Assembly (NCBI GenBank): GCA_963971225.1
Contig: OZ020268.1
Span: 42,291,348-42,355,347, forward strand
Length of the DNA stretch: 64,000 bases
Direction of reading: 5' to 3'
DNA from: Melieria omissa
Lineage: Eukaryota; Arthropoda; Insecta; Diptera; Ulidiidae
Every line of letters starts with the position of its first letter. Positions within the stretch are counted from its first letter, which is position 1. Positions 10,180 through 21,900 of this stretch are shown piece after piece. Under the pieces are notes generated by a model, which saw only the letters and a list, made by a program, of their open reading frames with translations, was not told the DNA's origin and did not search any database. The position numbers were made by a program, and so were the translations under genes.

Positions 10180-12808
10180 TATATTTTCGCTACAACCACA
10201 CAGTCTCATCTTTTCTTCAAATATATCAAACCTCTATTAGAGGCGAACCTTTAAAAAAGGCAAACAATTGTGAGACTAAACTTTTGAAAGTGGAAGTGAA
10301 CTTTTGGACATTGTAAATTTACTCTGTCACTAGCCAAGTCTTCCTTGATGCAGATAACTTTGTCTTTGTATAACTTAAATAAGCTTAAATTAGTCAACTT
10401 TCTGAAGTTAGATTAAGTAGTGAGGCATGTGTAGACGATAGTCGCACTTGTTACTCTATCCATTTGGTCTTAAGATTTTTCCCACAACATTCGAATAGAG
10501 CTAAACAGATCCAGTAATAGTTATAATCAGCCAGGGACGTTATGAATATTATGATGTTGTCCTGTTCGTTCGTTGGAGCAAACTTATCAAAGTCATAAAG
10601 GCTTGAGTAGGACTTTTCTTAGAGGTTTTCGCAAGTATTATTTCTCTCTCCTGTTCTTGTAACTAGTACAATGGAGTAAACATGCAAAACATGCATATTT
10701 ATGTATTTTAGGAAATTCTAACAACTTGTAAGACTCACAGGGTTAGATAGGTAGATGTGGTGGCCCTCACGAGAGCGCACATAGGCCAAAGTTAGGCCCA
10801 CTGTGAAGGGGCACAGGTTCACTTGAAACTAATAACTTGTTTGGTTACCTGCCACAGGTTTCTTACGAAAGCTTTCACAAGCACAAATTAGTAGATTGTT
10901 CACTGTAGTGAAGTAAGTATTACTTCATTGAGACCATGAGAATTCCAACATAAACATTACTTCCTTCTTGAGACTTGAAAGCTCAGTAAGGTTAATGAGA
11001 AAGGATTCACTTATTTGTTTTCACTTATAACTAATTTTGTAAATTGTAATATTTTGGGACACTAAAAGAGATTCTGTTAGTACTAAAAAAATTAGTTGTT
11101 CAAAAATTGGTTTAGAAAATATTATATTATTACAAAAGAGTTGCGGATAAAGCATTTTCTATTGCAATCAAATAAAACTTGAAAATTTTAGAAGGAAATT
11201 TAATTGATTTACGGCAGTGTCCACTGATTGCTGGCGAATGACAAAAAAAAAACTGGGCTAACTCAATTTGGACAATTCAATCTAACGAATTTGGCCTCAG
11301 TTAATTATGCAAAGGAATTTGCTGCAAAAGCCGAAACATTGTTCAACCCAATTGGACAAACCTTGACCAAGCGCAACCGACCTGAGCGCCAACAAAAAAC
11401 CGACCGAAAAAATCCGAATACTTATTGAAACTAAGCCAGGCGACGAGTGGCGAGCAGCACCGTAATTAAATTTAATCAAGCCACAAGTAATTTGCCTAAG
11501 CACATACATACGTGTGCACAGTGGTAGTGAACAGTGGCATAAACACAGACAGACAGACAGACATCAGTGCGTGTATGCAGATGTGTTGCCCAGACAACAA
11601 CAGCGTAAACTGCGCCAACACTGCACGAGGGGCCGCGGGCGAGGCGTGTCATGTCAATAGCGTCTTTTAGTGAGGACACTAGTCAGTCGGGCAGTCGAGG
11701 CTTCAGTCAGTCACTAGGCTATTGTGCTTGTGTGCAGTTGTTTGTTGTTAATGCATGTTTACACACACACACATATGAGCAAAGTGTGCGCGTTTGTGAG
11801 TGTTTGTATTTGCAGCGTACTTGAACTTCGTTAAGGCAGACAAGGGGCGACTGATGGTTTTCTATTTTCACTGTTCAGCATCGCATTTGCTGTGTCGATT
11901 GTTGCTGTTGTTATTGTTTTATTGCTACTGTTGTCGTTGTTGCTGCAAATGGCGACATCAATTTGCTCACGGAGCGGCGCTGTGTCCGACGCCGCCAAAG
12001 GGGCGGGGACACATGCATTAGATTACCAAGGCGACACGCTCGCCGTACGTAAACAACACGGCGACGTGTTATTGCGGCCACACGGGACGGGCACCGGGCG
12101 AGCAGTGGGTAGTGACGTTGCTTTTTACGCATTCTTAGCAGCGAAAACAATTCAAACACCTACGCACACGGCACAGCAAGGATACTCGACGCTCAGGCAC
12201 GTTGGGTATAAATTTTTTGTAATTGTATGCGAGAAAACTCCCATTGAACATGGCGACTTTCTGCTTGTTCCACTGTCGCACGGCGAGTGGAGAGTGAGAA
12301 TGGGTGGAAAGGCTGCAACGGATGTCCTGGTTGGCCTTGGCCGCGCACAAAGTTTTTGCGCCTTCCAATTGAAATCAATTCGAGCATCGCATTGGAGCAT
12401 CGGAGGCGCAAATATATTACGGTGAAAATAATCAGCACCAGCAGTAATAGCAACAGCAAAAACAATAACAACAACATCAAAAGCAAAAACAATTTGCATA
12501 CGTTCACTGCATAGTAATGAGTCACGGACAATCCTTTTGTTGCCCACTGACACGCATCGGACATGCCAGTCCTGTTTGGCCGCGCATTGCGCCGAGTTTG
12601 CATTCGGAATTTGAAATTTGATTTGGGCCTTCGGCAGTCGGAATTTGGAGTTTGCAGCTTGCAGTTTTGCATTGTGTACTTTGCTATTGATTTTAATTTC
12701 CAAGTCGCCTTTTAATTTAATCGCCTTACGGCTATTTGGCCGCGCAATCAGCGCTCGCTCGAACGCTCTCGCTCTAACGCGCTCCGTGTCTCTGTGTTGT
12801 CGTTGCAG
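10180..12808. other. Intronic DNA upstream of the cap exon
   Basis: Mostly unremarkable AT-rich DNA to about 11400. Then comes a more GC-rich stretch with CAGA, CA and TTG repeats (11540-11930). Long open frames at 11892-12425 (plus) and 12152-12859 (minus) come from low-complexity or skewed sequence and show no domain. The last bases form the acceptor TTGTCGTTGCAG at 12797-12808. Confidence 0.5.
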
Positions 12809-12905
12809 GACGGTGGATCGTTTGTGGTCGATTACAGAGGATTTGAATATTTTATACAAGGAGAATTGGACACGTCTGGCCGCGCAGGAGGTGCAGCACT
12901 TTCAG
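12809..12905 (+). CDS. K2P potassium channel, exon encoding extracellular cap helix
   Basis: This 97-bp exon lies between acceptor ...GTTGCAG and donor GTGAGC (12906). Its first base completes a codon from the previous exon, and 32 codons follow, ending on a codon boundary. The product (TVDRLWSITEDLNILYKENW continuing to EVQHFQ) has the look of the helical cap between TM1 and pore 1 of K2P channels and includes an N-glycosylation sequon (NWT). K2P proteins are background potassium channels in the plasma membrane; each subunit has four TM helices and two pore loops and works as a dimer. TM1 should be encoded upstream and was not found. I do not assign an orthologue: several fly K2P genes of the TWiK type are candidates. 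Confidence 0.85.
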
Positions 12906-13165
12906 GTGAGCTCAACCCATTTCATTTTCGCCGCATGCTTCTCACACTGGCCACGGCGCAGCCATTTGTCCTTCCACTTCATTGTAATTTATTTAATGGA
13001 TACGTTTTCTGTTGTTCTTTTCAATCGTTTGTTGTTTTTCGTTTCGTTTGATTTGATTCTCATCAATTCCTTTGTTATTGTTGCGCGCTACGTGTTTTGC
13101 CTCGAGGGGCTTTATTGCTTTGCATCACCATCGAAGTAAATTATTTGCTGTGTAAATATTTCCAG

Positions 13166-13292
13166 GACACGCTGCTGCGCGCCGTGCGCCAATCGAAAAT
13201 TTATCAGCCTGGTGTACAGATGAACTCACCCACGCACAAGTGGACCTACGCATCGGCGTTTCTTTACTCATTAACATTAATTACCACCATAG
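13166..13292 (+). CDS. K2P potassium channel, exon encoding cap end and pore helix 1
   Basis: This 127-bp exon lies between TTTCCAG and donor GTGAGT (13293). It encodes 42 codons plus one base and starts in phase with the preceding exon. The product runs DTLLRAVRQ, a variable outer segment (YQPGVQMNSPTHKW), then pore helix 1 (WTYASAFLYSLTLITTI). The leftover G joins the first two bases at 48441 to give Gly, completing the TIGYG selectivity filter. The filter is therefore split by a 35.1-kb intron (13293-48440), but the join is exact in phase and sense. Tryptophan plus SAFLYSLTLITTIGYG is diagnostic of a potassium-channel pore loop. Confidence 0.93.
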
Positions 13293-14264
13293 GTGAGTAC
13301 CGACTGCGGAAACACAATAAAAACCTCCGTAAACGTAAGCTTGTTAATTTGTTGCTCATACGGGGCGTATGAGCCGGGCGACTTGATTATGGAGTAACAG
13401 AAGCGCCTGTAACAGACAGGCATCAGCGACTAAGTGTTACTGTGCGAATTGCCGCCATTAATTCGGTCGCCACCTGCAGCAGGCGATCCGTTATCAGTGC
13501 ATTGTTCGTACAGGATATGGCAATTAATTATGAGTTACTATGAACTTGCGGATGAATTGGACAATCGGCCGTCATACTACATTTGCATTGAACCCAAATG
13601 CGTGATTGTAAATGAGTAATTTTAAAGTGTTTAACATTGCTTCATTTGCATTTCATTTGGCACAAAAGAATTTGTTGCTTTTTTGGCTTCCTCTAATTTC
13701 TATAAACTACAATAATAAAATAGAATATTTTGAAATATTCTAAAAATTTCAAACAACAAAAATTTCAATTGAAAAATTTTTGTTTGTTGTGATTTTGAAT
13801 TGTCAAAACAGACAAAAGCTTTTGAATCTTCTGAAAGTACTTTAATTTTTAGAAAAATAGGTAATATTTTATTGCATTTGTCGCGTCGTTAGATTTGAAT
13901 TTGTATGAAAAAAAAACGTTCGAAAACTTTCTGTCAACCTAATTTTAAATACATAGCGCAAAGAGAAAATAATGGAAAAAGAATGTTTCAAGTGCAGAAG
14001 GTGTCAGTGTACCGTCGCGACTATGTGCCTGTTTACATTATAGATGATTTATGAAGACGGTTTATATATATATATATATATTGGATGAGTGCATAACTTC
14101 GTGCCCGATTTTACTAGGTGGCGTTTTAATCGTTCACGGTTGGTACTCATGACTAAAATGTATACTTGTTGTAATTCTTTGTAAAGGTGACAAATCAAAC
14201 TTTGAATTAAGCGTCAAATCATTTTGATTGCTTTGAGTTTGCTTGTTGGAAAAGCGCATTGAAA
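13293..14264. other. Start of the 35-kb intron
   Basis: No gene is seen. It includes an imperfect AT-rich palindrome centred on CAATTG (about 13750-13795), a short TA run at 14064-14080, and from about 14081 the probable left flank or untranslated end of the mariner copy that follows. Confidence 0.5.
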
Positions 14265-15299
14265 ATGGATAACGGAAACGAACATTACCGTCATATTATG
14301 TTATAAGGTTATCGGAAGGGAAAAACTGTTGGCGCCGCAATGAAAGCTATTCAAGCAGTTTATTTGGTCCGTGCACCAGCGCTTCGCACAGTGAAGAAAT
14401 GGTTTGCTAAATTTCGAGTTGGTAATTTTAACCTCAAAGACCAACCTCGTGCTGAACGGCCTTCCGACCTTGACGACGACGTTATTCGCACGCTGGTTGA
14501 GAACAATTCACACATTTCAACGGAAGAGGTTGCCCAAGAACTAAGCGTCAACAAATCAACTGCATTTCGTCATTTAAAAAAGGTTGGGTACACTCTGAAG
14601 CTCGATACTTGGGTGCCACATCAGTTGAGTGAAAAAAATAAAGTGGACCGTGTAACAACAGCCACTTCTTTGCTTCGACGTATCAAAAATTAGTCTTTTC
14701 TGGATCGGTTTGTGACAGGTGACGAGAAATTGATTCTGTACAACAATGCCCAACGAAAACGAACATGGAAACAGGCACACGAGAAGGCGGAACCGGTCTC
14801 CAAAGGTGGATTGCATCCGATGAAGGTGTTGCTGTTTGTTTGGTTGGATATCCGAGGAGTGATATATTTTGAGCTCTTGCCCGTTGGCGAAACGATTACC
14901 GTGAATAAGTATTGTCAGCAATTGGCCCAATTAAAGAAAGCAATTGAAGAAAAACGTCCGATTTTGGCCAATCGTAAAGGAGTCCTCTTCCACCACGACA
15001 ACGCCAGACCATATGTTGCAAAACCGACTCTGTCCAAACTGAAGCAGATGAACTGGGAAATCATGTCGCATCCTCCATATTCACCAGACATAGCGCCTTC
15101 TAATTACCATTTATTCCGATCATTGCCGAACAATTTGAATGGAAAAAGATTAAAGACCGTGGACGACGTTAAAAACCACCTTGTCCTCTTTTTTAACGAA
15201 AAAACGCGTGATTTTTATGAATCCGGCATCCGTAAAAAAAAGAAATTATTAGTTGTGAAGCAACAAATTAACAAACAAAACTTTTCGAGGAAAAATTAA
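14265..15299 (+). pseudogene. Mariner transposase, near full length with two in-frame stops
   Basis: A continuous frame of about 344 codons from ATG 14265 (MDNGNEHYRHIML) to TAA at about 15297 is interrupted by TAA at 14304 and TAG at 14691 and has no frameshift. The N-terminal half has the helix-turn-helix DNA-binding region (TVKKWFAKFRVGNFNLKDQP, STEEVAQELSVNKSTAFRHL) and the linker WVPHQLSEKNKVDR. The catalytic half has VTGDEK (first Asp), LFHHDNARPY (second Asp) and SPDIAPSNYHLF, where the third aspartate of DD34D is replaced by Asn. A single-base change (GAT to AAT) would explain it. The copy is therefore doubly dead. The terminal repeats were not paired with confidence. Confidence 0.92.
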
Positions 15300-15727
15300 T
15301 AAACACATTTCAAATATTTCCATTACTTTGCATAAGAATTGAGATCCTCGTTTCCCAGAGATTTTGCAACAAGTTTTGAATACTCGCCTTTATAAATGGG
15401 GAAATATTTCTACTAACAAAAAAAAATCACAACTAAAAATGATTTCAAGGTTTTTTATTTAAGTTATTAAGTATTTAGAACCCAAGCTATGCTATACACG
15501 CCCACAACATTGCAAACAAAGAGCCAAGAATTAAGTTGCGAAGTGGTTACACCAACATAAGTTAAATTTGATGCGATGAACTTTGGTTTGGTTGCGTAAC
15601 GTTTGGTTGAGAAGGATGAGGAACTGTGCTTCGACACATCCACACACTTTCATGGGCCAAAAAGGGCCCATGGAGGTGTTTATTATGAAGAATCCCATTA
15701 GTTTCTTATAAAGCAAACCAATTCAAA
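15300..15727. other. AT-rich spacer after the mariner copy
   Basis: No gene or clear repeat boundary is seen. It probably includes the 3' end of the mariner element, but a matching inverted end could not be found. Confidence 0.4.
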
Positions 15728-16620
15728 CTGTAAAGTTGAATCAATGAAACTTTAACTATTGGTGCATTTGCTTAGTCCACAAAGAACTCTTACGCCATTG
15801 TGCAATGTCGCTGCCCCCTGAAGAGCAGGGAAATGCCATAGGAAATGTTGTATCGTTTCTACGAGTATTTCTTCCCCATATCTACAGCTCTCTCAGACAT
15901 TACTGCACAATAAGTAGGCCACATTTTATATGGATAGAATCAATTTCTAAATACTCGGTGATAAGAGGACCCAGGAAATAATGCCCGCAGCTTATCTTAT
16001 CTCCTAACGAGAGTTCAATCTCCTTGTTTAACACTGTCGATGTCAAGCGGTGGTACAAAGTTAGTACAAAGTTTTCCATCATAGCTTTAAGCCATCTAGC
16101 CAATTATCTGGTGCTCAATTATTGGGCACAGCAGAGTTACCGGAAACACAGAATATTGTAACTCTGTACTTTTGGTTGTCCTGCAGATAGGCTTTCGATT
16201 TCACTATGAATAATTGTGGCGTTTTAAAACACCGCCTGACCGATTTTGACTGTACTGAAAATAATGATGTCCATTCGAAGTAATCCAAATCTTTCCGCTT
16301 GGAAAATGTTGCAGAGTCTTTGACGCTTATTTATGCAGTGCTTTAAAGTGAATACCAGTTGACGTGCCCTTCTCAGTAGATACTCTGTGGTACATCTGCC
16401 AGTATCCAATAATTCTCGCAGGAAACGTCACCACCAGCGACCAGATCGACTCAAATTCGTAAGGATATTAGAACATCTACCGTTGTACTATCTAAAACTG
16501 GGCTTTCGGGTATTTTTCTTATCCTCTTTTCTGCCATGCAAGTTCGCAAGCAAAGATTGATCAGTATTTTCCCTCGGTATGGTGTCACAGAGTTTAGTGA
16601 GCCTTTACTTCGGTATTTAC
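15728..16620 (-). repeat. First unit of a diverged tandem duplication carrying a LINE tail
   Basis: This unit of about 890 bp starts TGTAAAGTTGAATCAATGAA and ends ...CTTCGGTATTTACT; a second unit follows directly. On the minus strand near 15780-15900 one frame gives ESCRYGEEILVETIQHFLW, resembling the cysteine/histidine knuckle at the C-terminus of Jockey-type LINE proteins, with the last cysteine lost. Frames are broken throughout. I read it as LINE-derived DNA that was later duplicated. Confidence 0.65.
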
Positions 16621-17267
16621 TGTAAAGTTGAATCAATGAAACTTTAACTATTGGTGCATTTGCTTAGTCCACAAAGAACACTGACGCCATTGTGCAATGT
16701 CGCTGCCCCCTGAAGAGCAGGAAAATGGCCAATAATTTATATTTCTTCCCCATATCCAAAGCTTCGGCAGGCATTACTGTACAATAAGTAGTCAACATTT
16801 TATATGGATAGAACCCATTTCTAAATACTCGGTGATAAGAGGACCCCCGACAAATGCCGCAGCTGATCCTATCTCATTATGAGAATTCAATCTCCTTGTT
16901 TAACACTTTTGATATCAAGCGGTGGTACAGAGTTAGTACAAAGTTTTCCATCATAGCTTCAAGCCATCTCGCCATCTTGTCTGGTTCTCAGTTCTCTGGC
17001 ATATCAAAGTTACCGGAAACACAAAACATTGTAAACTCTGTACTTTTGGTTGTCCTGCAGGGAAGCTCACTACGACTAATTGCGGCGCTTTAAAACACCG
17101 CCTGACCACCTTTGACTGTCCTCGAAAATAGTAATTTCCATTAGAGGTAATCGACTACGCCATTTGAGTTCGGCTGCTTTCCAAATCTTTCCGCTTGATT
17201 GATCAGTATTTTTTTACTTGGTATAGTGTCACAGAGTTTAGTGAGCCTTTACTTCGGTATTTACTCG
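16621..17267 (-). repeat. Second unit of the tandem duplication, shortened
   Basis: It shares long near-identical blocks with the preceding unit: GTTGAATCAATGAAACTTTA, GTCGCTGCCCCCTGAAGAGC, CGGTGATAAGAGGACCC and CACAGAGTTTAGTGAGCC. It is about 650 bp because a stretch of roughly 230 bp, matching about 16320-16550 of the first unit, is missing. Substitutions are spread along the unit, so the duplication is not recent. Confidence 0.75.
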
Positions 17268-18597
17268 TATTTCTACGTGAAAGGCACCAGAATTTTTAAT
17301 CACAAAGCATGATCACAGTAGAAATACCAGTGTAGGCATATGAAATGCATTTGAAAAAGAAAACAGTCCACACAATCAACCAACGCATACCGTATTTTAA
17401 TGTTTATTGAGCTTAACGCACAACTTAGACTTGAACGACTGCACGACGCAAAAAGACAGGCCGCCATTTAAAATAATCTCAAGAAATGCATTGCCAAACT
17501 TCTCTCTTTTTCCATCAAAATTAATGACAAAAACCAAAATGCTTTGTGCCATTTTAGGCCGCTTAGGTGGAATTAGAGGAAATGAAAAAATGTATATAGA
17601 AAGAAAAAGATAATTGCATCGTAATGCGTGGTGCTTATAAAAAGTGAATCACATGCGGAAGTTCACATGAGGCGCAATATGGTAGAGAATTTAAAAAATA
17701 AATACATATGTGACAGAGAGAGAAATGGGAAACAATGTTTGAATTGCGTTACTGGCGGCGTAGTTATGGGTGCAAAGCTTATGGTTTATAGGTTCTGCAA
17801 AAAAATTTAATCACTTACCAAAGACATTTTCACGAATTGAGTTGAACAGGTTTTCTTAGAAATTATTGCTGGTTAAAATTTCCGAAAACTGTGATTATTA
17901 AATAGCAAAAAGTTGAGCAGCCGACTATGTTTCGAGAATTTGCTAGTCCATGTTAAATGTAATTAGCAGCAGAGCATAGTTTGGCAATTTCAACAGAATT
18001 CGTATTCAAAACACTTTGATGTGGAAATCGTTCTCAGAACGATGAAATTATACTAAACACAGTTAAACTGTTTTGTTTTGAATAAAAGGTCAATCAGAAA
18101 CAGATGTATTGCTGTTCTATCAAAGCCAAATTCCATTAAAGACGGCAAAAAACAGTTATTCGCCGATGAATTCCGCGAAAGTCGACCAAAAGCATTTGTT
18201 TTGCAGTTCTCTAAACTATTCTGTGGTTGCCTGAATGACGAATACCATTAAGGTTGATCAACAATAGTTGTTCTGCCATTCTCTGAACGAGAACTTCCCT
18301 GAAATTGAGTAAATTTAAACGTGATGCTTAAACAAAATTAGATTTAAGATCGAGTTAGGTGAAGAATTTTTAACCGAAACAGTCGCAAGCGTCATCAAAG
18401 AGGAGCCAAAGCGAGCGAAGGCTACTGAACACGAAAGACATAGTGACCTATTTTAATTAGGAAAACCCGGTCATGTCGCAACTGGGTTATAAGATAGTTG
18501 TAAAATATTTAATTCTTAATGGTATACAACCATTTGTTAGTCGAAAGTCTTCGAAAAAATAAGAAAAACAAGCAAGAAATGGCGAGTCAGATATTAA
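17268..18597. other. Intronic DNA, no gene seen
   Basis: AT-rich sequence without recognisable coding, repeats or splice-flanked exons. Confidence 0.45.
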
Positions 18598-18938
18598 TGT
18601 AACGATGAGGCACTCTGTCGCATGAATGTTTTACGGGCATACTTTTAGGCACTTTAGAGTACGGTACACTTGCTATAATATCGATATGGCAAGGATGGCT
18701 TGCGATGGTAATGGGATGTGCGACAACGATCGAGAGATAGTCCAACTGGAATATGCGAGAATAATTGATACGTTAATCAGACAAGTATAAAAGGCAGCTG
18801 CATACAGCGCATAGGACGAGTCTGATTTGAGCAAGCAAAAGGGAAACATGCAATAATCCAATAAGTTGTAGCAAGTTTTTATGGTTTTATTTTCAAGCAC
18901 AATCCAGGGACGAACTTAGAGAAGTCATTTTCGTAACA
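18598..18938 (+). mobile_element. Solo LTR, family A, copy 1
   Basis: Starts TGTAACGATGAGGCACTCTG and ends CATTTTCGTAACA, the same ends as two other copies in the window. It contains a TATA-like GTATAAAAGGCAGC at about 18785. The right flank is ATAT; the left flank has ATAT three bases away from the LTR start, so the target duplication is imperfect here. TG...CA ends and a 4-bp AT-rich target point to a Ty3/Gypsy-type LTR element. No internal region is present. Confidence 0.75.
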
Positions 18939-21900
18939 ATATATAATTGGAGAAATTACTATTACGATCTACAAACTTCATTTAACTAAACCGCACATAA
19001 AAAATCAGATATTGTTGCTTAGCGTATTTTCATCACTTTGTTGCATAATCTTCAGTTCCAACAGAGATTAATCTACTTGACCCTACAACATGCGCACATA
19101 TACACATACAATGCTCAATAAAAGAAAAGCATTTTCAAGGTCGATTGGTCACAGAAAAACATATTAATATTTCTTACTATTACATGCATTTTTTTATGTA
19201 TATCAAATATTGTGACTTGGCAAATTTGTGGCTTACCATAATTTTGTCCACAATCATTCAGCAACATTTTTCTGCAACACAGTGTTGGAAAAAATAAAAA
19301 TGTTCACTTTGTCAAAGCCATCGCAATATTTATCTTTGCTCTTGACTGCAATACGCATAAAGTTTATATCGAAAATGCCACACATATTGCAGCAAACATA
19401 TCAAACTCTCCGCTTTTTGAGTGGAACTTTTATTGCTTTGCCATAAAGCGAAACGAAAAGTACTCTTGTGCCTTTAAACAATATGCAACATGCTTGAAAA
19501 TGTCAAACTTCTACAACAACGTAAATAAATGAAAAATCGTTCCTTGCGTTGCGCCCAAACCGAACGCCCGTCGACTCCAAACAAACGTTCCGTTCGTTGT
19601 GCCATGAAAATGAGAAGAAAGTTGTGGAAATCAATGTGAAGGCAGGCGCGTAAAAATGTCGATAATGTGACAGTTGCCATGGTTGCTGTTTGTCTCATTT
19701 TGAATTAACCTAAAAATGTCAAAACCACTAGTTTGAGTGCACGCTGTGCGGTCGCCGCACGCGCACAGGTGAGCCGCCAACGTCAGCCGCAATCCCAGCT
19801 CCAGTGTGGCCGTTCACTTTGGTTACTTTATTGCCTGCCAGCAGGCGTTGCTATTTATATCACTCATACGCCGCGTGCGCCCATTCATTGTAATATGCGC
19901 AATGAAAGCGCCGAAGCCGAGCAAAATGTGCGCACAAATGAAGAAATGAAGAAACGAAGCGAGAGAGCGACGAAAATCGCCGCATCAAATGATAAAAACC
20001 GAAGTAGCGGAAAAGTTGTCGGGAAGACCATAAAGATTTGCTTTTTATTATTTCTGCACCTGTGCGAGGCGCGTATGTGTACTTGTGGCATGTATGTATG
20101 TGTGTGTGTGTATGTTGTGGAAGACAGCATCAGCGGCAAACGAAAAGAAATATTACTTCTGATTTATATTTGGGCAAACATTATATTGGCTCGGTGCGTG
20201 GGCGGCGGCGAGCAAGGGGTGTGCTGCGTGGGAGTGAAAAAGATTTATTCCGCTTTATGGATAACATTTTGAAATATTTTTTTTGCTGCCGCTGATATTT
20301 CCCCACTGCCACGTTTATCATTGCGTTGCGCAGCCCGACAGCCGTTCGACCTAATGATGTTCAATAAACTTACAAAGTGCTACACTAGCTACAACAACAA
20401 CCACAACCAGAGCAGCAACGGCCACAACCAGCATGACGCTTAAGCCAAAGTTGCGGGCGTTATTTTTTCTGTCATTTGCCGATTTCTCTCATTTCTCTGC
20501 GCATTTTTTCGTAGATTTTCTGATTTTTTTCGGTATTATTCTTTTGCTGCTGGTTTTTTTTTATGTGCGGCATTTGTGCTTTGTATACGAAATTGATCAA
20601 AAATTGCCGCCAGCCCTGCGGCGAGAAAGACGCCGCGACGGAGCGAACACAAATGAACAATGAAATAAATTTTCAATTTCTGCGCGACCACGCGAAGCTG
20701 CAACGCGGCGAGCTGGAACGTTGGTGACAAGGGGCTGCAGAAGGCGGACACTTTGCATGATTTGTATGATTTCTTGCTTTTCAACATTTTCATGTTTTCA
20801 TTACAGCAACGAGTCAAATCTACGCAAATTTTTTCGTATGGTTTTTACGAAAGTATATTTTTCTTTTGCTTTAATTTAATTCACTTTGCAGCTGTGGGGA
20901 GTGTGATTTTTTCTGATTTGTCCAGTGCTATTTTTACGAATGTATTTTTATGCTTTTGCTTAATCGCGCGCACACACCGAATCCGGTTGGTTGCTAACTA
21001 AAAAGAAAATGACGCTGCTTCCATACAGCGCCTGATTTCTTGGCTTCCTCTTGCTGCATCCGTAATTCGGACTATGCGTCTGTGCCACGTGCTGTTGTCA
21101 TTGTGCGTCGCTGTCGGAGACAGTTCGCATTCGCAATGGTGCAAAAAGCGTATAAACAAATTTATTGTCTGCCAGCACAACAGAAAGTCATAAATTATTG
21201 CTTACAATAATTATATCCGCCAAAGTCCACGTTATCTGCTTGTGCTGTGTCCAATTCTAAGACAAAAACGCACTGCAAGGAGAGTAATAAAAAATTGTGT
21301 GGATATAGAGGCCACTGACACAGTGACAGCTGGAACTCGCAGTATTCAATAAAGTGCGAGAGCAGAGCGTGTGGTGTCCAAAAATCACTTAAATGCGGCC
21401 AATCGAAAGACGTGAATGCCGCTATCGAATTCTATGCGGCTCGTTGCACACGCATTGAAAACGAGCCAAGCACACACACACAATACTCACGCACACACAC
21501 TCAGGCAATCATAGAATGCGAGAGATTGTATAAGAAATGAATTTCTTATCCAGTTGTGATTAACTTTGCTCTGCTTTCGCTTTTGCTTTTTATGCAATTT
21601 GAGTGATTAAACATTTTCATTTCCATTGTCTCTGCCACACACACACACGCATACAGCCACACATATCCTACTGACTGTGTGTGCACAATACGTTTGTGTG
21701 TATGTGTTGGATCATGTGGTGAAATGATTTTAGTTTGGGTATCTGTCTGCGGTTGACGGCAACTTTTGTCTGCAATGTTGTTGCCACTGTTGTTGAGGCT
21801 GGTTTCAGTTTCATCAATTACAAAAGCATTTATACAAAAAGACGTAAACGTTCTAAATGATTCTATGCATAAAAATAACATCAACGCAAATTTATCTACA

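Noticed and set aside
11892..12425. 177-codon frame starting with a hydrophobic leucine run, considered as the missing TM1 exon
   Set aside because: The leucines come from a TTG repeat and the rest is low-complexity; it does not splice in phase with the cap exon.
12152..12859. 235-codon minus-strand frame over the cap exon
   Set aside because: No domain; it overlaps a well-supported plus-strand exon and repeat-rich DNA.
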